DNA of 64,000 nt from contig NZ_JANUHB010000002.1 in NCBI RefSeq assembly GCF_024756255.1, positions 62,001 to 126,000 of the forward strand. The letters run 5' to 3'. The position numbers and the translations under genes are program-made. Origin of the DNA: Massilia agilis (lineage in GTDB: Bacteria; Pseudomonadota; Gammaproteobacteria; Burkholderiales; Burkholderiaceae_D). Below the pieces are notes generated by a model. The model saw only the letters and a list, made by a program, of their open reading frames with translations, was not told the origin of the DNA and did not search any database. This document shows positions 58,293 through 64,000 of this stretch, piece after piece (the stretch's first letter is position 1; each line of letters starts with the position of its first letter).

Positions 58293-59720
58293 TCAGGACG
58301 CTACAGCGGGGGCCTCTTTGGCCGCGTTGTTCAGCGCCGAACGATGGCGCGCATAGCCGAAGTACACGAACAGGCCGATCACCAGCCAGACCAGGAAAGC
58401 GATCCAGGTGGTCTTGCTCAGGAACGACATCAGCGTTGCGCAGAAGATCACGGCCAGCGCCGGGATAACTGGCACGCCCGGGCAGCGGAAGGCACGGTGC
58501 AGGTCCGGACGCTTCTTGCGCAGCACGATCACGGCCACCGACACCAGGCAGAACGCGGCCAGGGTGCCCATGTTGACCAGTTCGCCCAGCACGTCCAGCG
58601 GGACCAGCGCGCCCAGCAGCGCGAAGATGATGCCGACCATCCAGGTTGCGAAGAACGGGGTGCCGTACTTGGGGTGCACCTTCGACAGGCGGGCCGGCAG
58701 CAGGCCGTCGCGCGACATGGCGAAGATGATGCGGGTCTGGCCGTAGGCCATCACCAGGATCACGGTGGTCATGCCCAGGATGGCGCCCAGGCTGACGAAT
58801 CCGGCGAACCAGTTTTCCTTGGCCACTTCAAGGGCCAGCGAGACCGGGTGGTCGATGTTGTTCTTGAATTCGGCGAACGGCACGATGCCGGTCATGATGG
58901 CCGAGACCACCACGTACAGGACGGTGCACAGCGCCAGCGAGCCGATGATGCCGATCGGCAGGTCGCGTTCGGGGCGCTTGACCTCTTCCGCTGCCGAGGT
59001 CACCGCGTCAAAGCCGATGAACGAGAAGAACACCAGGGCCGCCGCGCTCATCATGCCGCTTGCGCCAAACGGCATGAACGGCTGCCAGTTTTCCGGACGG
59101 ACGTGTTTGGCGCCGACCACGATGAACAGCAGCACCACGCCCACCTTGATGGCCACCATGACGTTGTTGATGCGGGCCGATTCGCGCACGCCCAGCGACA
59201 GCATGAAGGTCAGGATCATCATGATGCAGAACGCCGGCAGGTTGAAATACGTGGTCACGCCCGCCTTGGCGCCCGGCGCCGCTGACAGCGCGTCCGGCAG
59301 ATGGTAGCCCAGGCCGCCGATCAGCGACTGGAAATAGCCGGACCAGCCGGCCGACACCGCCGAGGTGGCCAGGCCGTATTCGAGCAGCAGGTCCCAGCCG
59401 ATGATCCAGGCAACCAGTTCACCCAGGGTGGCGTAACTGTAGGTATAGATCGAGCCGGCAACCGGCACGGTGGAGGCGAATTCGGCATAGCACAGGGCCG
59501 CGAAGCCGCAGGCGAAGGCGCCGACGATGAAAGACAGGGTCAGCGACGGCCCTGCAGTGACCGCGCCGGCGCCGGTCAGCACGAAAATACCCGTGCCGAT
59601 GATCGCGCCGATACCCATCATGATCAGGTCCATGGGGCCGAGCACCTTCTTGAGCCCGCTGTGCGAGCTGCGGCTCGCGGCAACCATGTGATCAAGATTT
59701 TTAGTTCTGAATAAACTCAC
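58293..59720 (-). CDS. APC-family amino-acid permease
   Basis: A 475-residue membrane protein with 12 predicted helices. The APC signature GIGAIIGTGIFVLTGAGA is in helix 1 (about residues 36–53), and FFSFIGFDAVTSAAEEVKRPERDLP follows helix 6. It resembles cationic amino-acid transporters (CAT/YfnA type). The GTG at 59720 has GGAGAG 6 nt upstream and gives the usual N-terminus; an ATG 18 codons upstream lacks this. Arginine supply for the nearby cyanophycin genes is possible but speculative. Confidence 0.88.
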   Translation of the reverse strand: MSLFRTKNLDHMVAASRSSHSGLKKVLGPMDLIMMGIGAIIGTGIFVLTGAGAVTAGPSLTLSFIVGAFACGFAALCYAEFASTVPVAGSIYTYSYATLGELVAWIIGWDLLLEYGLATSAVSAGWSGYFQSLIGGLGYHLPDALSAAPGAKAGVTTYFNLPAFCIMMILTFMLSLGVRESARINNVMVAIKVGVVLLFIVVGAKHVRPENWQPFMPFGASGMMSAAALVFFSFIGFDAVTSAAEEVKRPERDLPIGIIGSLALCTVLYVVVSAIMTGIVPFAEFKNNIDHPVSLALEVAKENWFAGFVSLGAILGMTTVILVMAYGQTRIIFAMSRDGLLPARLSKVHPKYGTPFFATWMVGIIFALLGALVPLDVLGELVNMGTLAAFCLVSVAVIVLRKKRPDLHRAFRCPGVPVIPALAVIFCATLMSFLSKTTWIAFLVWLVIGLFVYFGYARHRSALNNAAKEAPAVAS

Positions 59721-59988
59721 TAGTCTCTCCAATTTGATAGGCGGCTTACGTTCTTGTTGTTGTCGCAAACCCAAGTTTTTCTACTGCAGTGACGACAGCT
59801 CCACCTTGCAGGCCATACATTATCGCATTCTCTACATACCCAGCGAGGCCGTTTGGCCGCTGCGGGGCACGCAGCACGCGCAAACCAGGTCCAAAATCCC
59901 TGGTCCACGCGCGGCGAAATGCCGCATTGAACCACTGCATGAGTTTTCGCGCAACAATAAAACGGCTGTCCATACAGACATACATACA
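59721..59988. other. 268-bp gap, lower GC, no confident gene
   Basis: This stretch between the permease and the AI-2E transporter is less GC-rich than its surroundings and probably holds the permease promoter and leader. A 79-codon frame on minus (59746–59985) fills it, but has no Shine-Dalgarno or recognisable motif, so I do not call it a gene. Confidence 0.5.
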
Positions 59989-61056
59989 TCACCCTTGGGT
60001 GGCGCCGCCGGCATTCAGCCGGGCCTCCCGGTGCAGGCGCACCTGCACCGCGAACATGCGGAGCGCCGCAATCACCGGCACGGACAGGAAAATCCCGGGC
60101 ACGCCTGCGAGCTCGTCGCCCGCCAGCAGGCCGAACACGACCAGGATGGCCGGCACGTTCACGCCCTCGCTCATCAGCCAGGGGTTGAGGATGTAGTCCT
60201 GGAAGATACGGTAGCCGGCGAAGAACAGCACCAGCCACCAGACGTGGCCATAACCGCTGAAGGCCGCCACCACGATGATCGTGAGCGCCGCAATGAGCGG
60301 GCCGAACACGGGAATGATTTCCAGCACCGCCGCCAGCCCCGCCAGCAGCAGTGTGAACGGCACGCCCAGGAGGCCCAGCACCACGCTGTACGAGACCAGG
60401 GTGGCCAGCACCAGCAGGGCCAGCGCCCTTACGTACTGCGAGAGCACGTCGTTCAGGCCGCGCGCCACGTTCGACCACAGCCTGCCATCGGGGCGCTGGG
60501 CCAGCGAAGCGAGGAAGGATTCGATCCAGGGCGCCTCCAGGATCATCAGGAAACTGAAGATCGGCACCACCACCACGTAGATCAGGTTTCCCGCCGCGTG
60601 GAACAGGCTGGTGCCCAGGCCGCGCACCACCGGCAGGGCCTGCGCCGTCCCGCCCTCCAGCAGGTGCTGCAGCAGGATGCCCAGCCGCACGCGCAGCGGC
60701 TCGAGCGGTGCCGGCAAGGGCAGCCGCCGCTCCAGCTCGCCCGGCTGCATCAACTTCGGCAACTGCTGGCCCAGGTTGGTCGCCTCCGCCACGATCTGGT
60801 TGCCGAACAGCAGGCCCACCAGCCCGATGAGGCTGGCGACGGCCGCGAACACCACCAGCAGCACCAGGGTGCGCGGCACGCGCAGGCCGCAGGCGCGTTG
60901 CGCGAGCGTGAACAAGGGATAGACCAGGTAGCTGAAGAACACACCGAACAGCATGACCAGCAGGGTCGTGCGCATCGTGTAGATGCAATACAGGCCAAGC
61001 AGGACCAAGGCCGCGGTCCAGACGACCCGGGCGGTGCGCACGTCGATACCGAACAC
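59989..61056 (-). CDS. AI-2E family (PerM/TqsA-like) membrane transporter
   Basis: A 355-residue protein with about eight hydrophobic segments. The signature region AAVLEIIPVFGPLIAALTIIVVA and GYRIFQDYILNPWLMSEGVNVPAILVVFGLLAGDELAGVPGIFLSVPVIA is typical of the family. Members export autoinducer-2 or act in sodium/proton exchange; the substrate here cannot be inferred. Divergent from the efflux operon at 61220. Confidence 0.88.
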   Translation of the reverse strand: MFGIDVRTARVVWTAALVLLGLYCIYTMRTTLLVMLFGVFFSYLVYPLFTLAQRACGLRVPRTLVLLVVFAAVASLIGLVGLLFGNQIVAEATNLGQQLPKLMQPGELERRLPLPAPLEPLRVRLGILLQHLLEGGTAQALPVVRGLGTSLFHAAGNLIYVVVVPIFSFLMILEAPWIESFLASLAQRPDGRLWSNVARGLNDVLSQYVRALALLVLATLVSYSVVLGLLGVPFTLLLAGLAAVLEIIPVFGPLIAALTIIVVAAFSGYGHVWWLVLFFAGYRIFQDYILNPWLMSEGVNVPAILVVFGLLAGDELAGVPGIFLSVPVIAALRMFAVQVRLHREARLNAGGATQG

Positions 61057-61219
61057 GGATTCTCCCCAGCGTTTGTTCCGGCGGGCAGCCGGCGAACCGA
61101 TGATAAGGCCACAACGGTTTTACGCAGCGCACGTGCTGGTGCCCGGCGACCTTGACTCAACTCAAACGGCGCCGGTCGCCCGGGCCTATGCTCGTGCTTG
61201 ATTTTGCCGCGGGGGCACC

Positions 61220-61915
61220 ATGGCTGCTGTCGCAATTCGGGCATCCCAACTGGTCAAATGGTTCGGCGAGGGCCGGGCCCGCACGCTGGCGGTCGACCAT
61301 GCTGCGCTGGAGGCGCGCTTTGGCGAAATGCTGTTCATCGTCGGCCCCTCCGGCAGCGGCAAGACCACCCTGCTGTCCATCATCTCCGGCATCCTGCGCC
61401 CGGACGAAGGCACGGTCACGGTCAAGGACACCGACATCTGGCGCCTGTCCAAGGACGCGCTGGCTGAATTCCGCCTGCGCACCATCGGCTTCGTGTTCCA
61501 GGACTACCACCTGTTCCCGCGCCTGACCACGGCCGAGAATGTGGCCATTCCCCTGATCCTGCAGAACGTGGACTGGGACAAGGCCCTGGCCGAGGCAGAG
61601 AAATACCTGGAGGTGGTCGGCCTGCACGAGCGCATCGGCCTGCCCCCGTTCAAGCTCAGCGGCGGCGAGCAGCAGCGTGTGGCCATCGCCCGCGCCATCG
61701 TGAGCCAGCCGCAGATCCTGGTGCTCGACGAGCCGACCGCGTCGCTGGACGGCGACACCGGGCGCCGCATCCTGAGCTTCGTGCACGACCACATCCTCAA
61801 CGACCAGCGCTGCATCCTGATCGTCACGCACGATGCGCGCATCTTCGAGTATGCGGACCGCATCCTGCGCATGGAGGACGGCCGCATCACCGGGGTCGCC
61901 ACGGGCACGGGATGA
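61220..61915 (+). CDS. ABC transporter ATP-binding protein (MacB/DevA-like)
   Basis: A 231-residue ATPase. Walker A GPSGSGKTT is near residues 42–50, the Q-loop FVFQDYHLFPR near 91–101, the signature LSGGEQQRVAIARAI near 143–157, Walker B LVLDEPTASLDG and the switch His in VTHDAR. It resembles the ATPases of MacB/DevA-type exporters. The adaptor gene overlaps its end by 4 nt. No permease gene is next to it. Confidence 0.92.
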   Translation: MAAVAIRASQLVKWFGEGRARTLAVDHAALEARFGEMLFIVGPSGSGKTTLLSIISGILRPDEGTVTVKDTDIWRLSKDALAEFRLRTIGFVFQDYHLFPRLTTAENVAIPLILQNVDWDKALAEAEKYLEVVGLHERIGLPPFKLSGGEQQRVAIARAIVSQPQILVLDEPTASLDGDTGRRILSFVHDHILNDQRCILIVTHDARIFEYADRILRMEDGRITGVATGTG

Positions 61916-63000
61916 ACAACCGTTTCATCTTCCTGCTGTCGGTCCTGGGCGTGCTGGCCGCCTTTGCCACCGCCTGGCTGACCGGAAGGCCGACGGTGGC
62001 CCAGCCGCCGGTATTCAACCCGGCGCAGAACCCGTACGCACAGGGCATCTACGCCAACGGCATCATCGAAAGCGCCCAGTCGCACGGCCAGAACGTGAAC
62101 ATCTATCCCGAGGTGTCGGGCACGATCCGGCGCATTTTGGTGAACGAAGGCGACGCCGTGCGCGCGGGCGCCCCGCTGGTGCAGATCGACGACAGCATCC
62201 AGCGCGCCACCGTTGCCCAGCTGCGCGCGCAGATGGAGGCCGCCGCCACCACGTTGCAGGCGCTGCGCGCCCAGCCGCGCAAGGAAACGCTGGCCGTGTC
62301 GCAGGCACAGGAAAGGCAGGCGCGCGCCGACCTGGAGACCGCACGGAACCAGTACGACAAGCAGCAGCGCTCGTACCAGATCGAACCGCGTTCGGTGAGC
62401 CTGGACGCGCTGGACACCGCCCGCAACAAGCTGGAAACCGCGCAGGCTGCGCACATTGTGGCCCAGCGCCAGTACGAGCTGACGCGCGCCGGCGCATGGA
62501 GCTACGACATCCGCAACCAGGAACGCCTGGCCAGCGCGGCCGATCGCGCCTACCAGGCCGCTGCCGCCCTGCTCGACCGCTACACGCTGCGCGCGCCCGT
62601 CGACGGCGTCGTGCTGTCGGTGAACGCTGCGCTGGGCAGCTACGCCTCGCCGCAGGGTGTGTACGACAGCTACACGCAAGGCGCGCTGCCGGCGCTGGTG
62701 ATGGGCGCGGACTCCGGGCAGTACGACGTGCGCTGCTACATCGACGAGATCCTCATCAGCCGCTTGCCTGCGCCGGAGCACATCGTGGCGCAGATGGCGA
62801 TCCGCGGCACCAATGTCAAGCTGCCGCTCCAGTACGTGCGGGTGCAGCCGTACGTGTCGCCCAAGATCGCGCTGTCGAACCAGCGCCAGGAGCGCGTGGA
62901 CGTGCGCGTGCTGCCGGTGATCTTCCGATTTACACGGCCGCGCGACGTGCGGGTGTACCCGGGCCAGCTGGTGGACGTGTACGTCGGCCGGCGCAACTAG
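61912..63000 (+). CDS. HlyD/MacA-type periplasmic adaptor
   Basis: A 362-residue membrane-fusion protein. One N-terminal membrane anchor (about residues 5–23) is followed by the lipoyl half-motif VSGTIRRILVNEGDAVRAGAPLVQID, a long helical hairpin of Ala/Gln/Arg-rich repeats (about 95–205), then YTLRAPVDGVVLSVNAALGS. It links an inner-membrane pump to an outer-membrane channel. Overlaps the ATPase gene by 4 nt. Confidence 0.92.
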   Translation: MNNRFIFLLSVLGVLAAFATAWLTGRPTVAQPPVFNPAQNPYAQGIYANGIIESAQSHGQNVNIYPEVSGTIRRILVNEGDAVRAGAPLVQIDDSIQRATVAQLRAQMEAAATTLQALRAQPRKETLAVSQAQERQARADLETARNQYDKQQRSYQIEPRSVSLDALDTARNKLETAQAAHIVAQRQYELTRAGAWSYDIRNQERLASAADRAYQAAAALLDRYTLRAPVDGVVLSVNAALGSYASPQGVYDSYTQGALPALVMGADSGQYDVRCYIDEILISRLPAPEHIVAQMAIRGTNVKLPLQYVRVQPYVSPKIALSNQRQERVDVRVLPVIFRFTRPRDVRVYPGQLVDVYVGRRN

Positions 63001-63009
63001 GGGCATGCC

Positions 63010-64000
63010 ATGCGCCGCGCCTGCACCGCCATTGCCACCGCCTGCCTGCTGGCCGGCTGCGCCGCCGGCCCCGATTTCGTGCGCCCCGCCCCGCCGCCGG
63101 ACAGCGGCTACCTGCCGGCAAGCCAGCCAGCCGGTGGCGCGCAAGTCTTCCACCCCGGCGCCGCCGTCGCCCCGGACTGGTGGCGCATGTTCGGCTCGCC
63201 CGAACTGGACCGCATGATGCGCGCCGCGCTGGCCAACAACGGCACGCTGCAGGCGGCCCAGGCCGCGCTGCGCCAAAGCCAGGAAGAGCTGCGCGCCGGC
63301 CGCGGCGTGTTCTGGCCGCAGCTGGACCTGGCTTTTTCGGCACAGCGGCAAAAGGCCGCGCCGCTCACCTCGGGCCTGACCGCGTTGCGGGGCGTGTTCA
63401 ACGTGTTCACGCTGGGCGGCACGATCAGCTATCTGCTCGACGTGGCCGGCGCCAACCGCCGCACGGTAGAGGCGCTGGGCGCGCAGGCCGACTTCCAGCG
63501 CAGCGAGATGCTGGCGACGTGGCTGTCGCTGTCGGGGAACATCGCCACCACCAGCATCGCGCGCGCCGCCTATGCGGCACAGATTGCAGCCACGCGCGAG
63601 CTGGTGCGGCGCCAGGCCGAGCAGCGCGACATCGCGCGCACCCAGGCCGCCGCCGGCATCGCGCCCTTTTCCAACGTGCTCAGCATCGAAAGCCAGCTTG
63701 CCAGCAGCCGTGCCCAGCTGCCGGCGCTGCAGCAGCGCTATGACCAGGCCACGCACCTGTTGGCCACGCTGGTGGGCCGCTCGCCCTCGCAATGGAGCGC
63801 GCCACCGCTCGCGCTCGACCAGCTCACCCTGCCGCGCGACCTGCCGCTCACACTGCCGTCCGAACTGGTGCGCCGGCGCCCCGACATCCTCTCGGCCGAG
63901 GCGCGCCTGCACGTGGCCAGCGCCAACATCGGCGTGGCCACCGCCGCGCTGTTCCCGAAAGTGAGCCTGGCCGCCAGCTACAGCACCGAAGGCCGCGAGA
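63010..64000 (+). CDS. NodT-family outer-membrane efflux lipoprotein, cut at window end
   Basis: The first 330 codons of a TolC-like channel. A lipoprotein signal ends in LLAGC (Cys17). The typical NodT start (GPDFVRPAPP…WWRMFGSPELDRMMRAAL) and the first outer-membrane efflux repeat follow, with the second repeat beginning near ELVRRRPDILSAEARLHVA. The 3' end lies beyond 64000. It follows the adaptor by 9 bp and completes an ATPase–adaptor–channel set. Confidence 0.92.
   Translation, partial: MRRACTAIATACLLAGCAAGPDFVRPAPPPDSGYLPASQPAGGAQVFHPGAAVAPDWWRMFGSPELDRMMRAALANNGTLQAAQAALRQSQEELRAGRGVFWPQLDLAFSAQRQKAAPLTSGLTALRGVFNVFTLGGTISYLLDVAGANRRTVEALGAQADFQRSEMLATWLSLSGNIATTSIARAAYAAQIAATRELVRRQAEQRDIARTQAAAGIAPFSNVLSIESQLASSRAQLPALQQRYDQATHLLATLVGRSPSQWSAPPLALDQLTLPRDLPLTLPSELVRRRPDILSAEARLHVASANIGVATAALFPKVSLAASYSTEGRE

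Noticed and set aside
59746-59985. A 79-codon frame on minus between the permease and the AI-2E gene
   Set aside because: No Shine-Dalgarno, no motif, and it lies where the permease leader must be. It cannot be excluded but is not supported.

Overview
The window is high-GC (roughly two-thirds G+C by eye) and reads as a chromosomal segment of a betaproteobacterium of the Oxalobacteraceae (Massilia/Telluria-like). I infer this from the ppiD–tRNA-Asp–hupB–lon–clpX–clpP–tRNA-Leu–tig order, HpnCDE squalene genes, a thrC–moeA–moaD run and a cyanophycin locus. This is family-level knowledge; no search was run. I saw no IS element, prophage, CRISPR array or rRNA.

Layout. 1–7240 is a minus-strand protein-quality-control block: ppiD start, two identical tRNA-Asp genes, hupB, lon, clpX, clpP, tig and tRNA-Leu. 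7523–12365 (plus) holds hpnC, hpnD and hpnE, then a small membrane protein and a HAAS/DUF1700 plus head-GIN pair. 12355–15474 has an FAD oxidoreductase facing away from a small operon (membrane protein, Cro/C1 regulator, lipase-like hydrolase, small membrane protein) with a clear promoter and operator. 15590–25337 is a complete malonate-utilisation island: a divergent GntR/FCD regulator, a three-part TRAP transporter and mdcACDEGBH, mostly with 1–17 nt overlaps.

25340–32125 (minus) holds moaD, moeA, thrC, serine dehydratase and a threonine-to-glycine pair (SDR-type tdh, kbl), with an XRE–cupin regulator divergent from kbl. 33039–38913 (minus) holds a secreted prolyl oligopeptidase, a Sel1-repeat protein, a DnaQ-like exonuclease and a YegD-like Hsp70. 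39087–43244 (plus) has an Ig-like lipoprotein and an orphan aa3-type oxidase subunit I behind an FNR/Anr-type box.

43401–51243 is a cyanophycin module: isoaspartyl peptidase, cyanophycinase and CphA' on plus, converging on CphA and a haem-oxygenase-like diiron protein on minus. The two synthetase paralogues have lost opposite catalytic sites. CphA' keeps the ATP-grasp motifs but has a broken Mur P-loop and a short C-terminus. CphA keeps the Mur half but lacks about 71 residues and key motifs of the ATP-grasp half. This is the most interesting signal in the window.

51384–58140 (minus) groups phosphofructokinase, PEP synthase, an HdeD-like protein, a GH-A clan glycosidase and a zinc alcohol dehydrogenase. 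58293–61056 (minus) has an amino-acid permease and an AI-2E family transporter. 61220–64000 (plus) starts an efflux system: ABC ATPase, HlyD-type adaptor and NodT-type outer-membrane lipoprotein, the last cut by the window edge.

A dispersed palindromic repeat of about 80–130 bp, with termini GTAGGGTGGGCAG and its complement, lies in at least five intergenic gaps. No gap between genes exceeds 300 bp.
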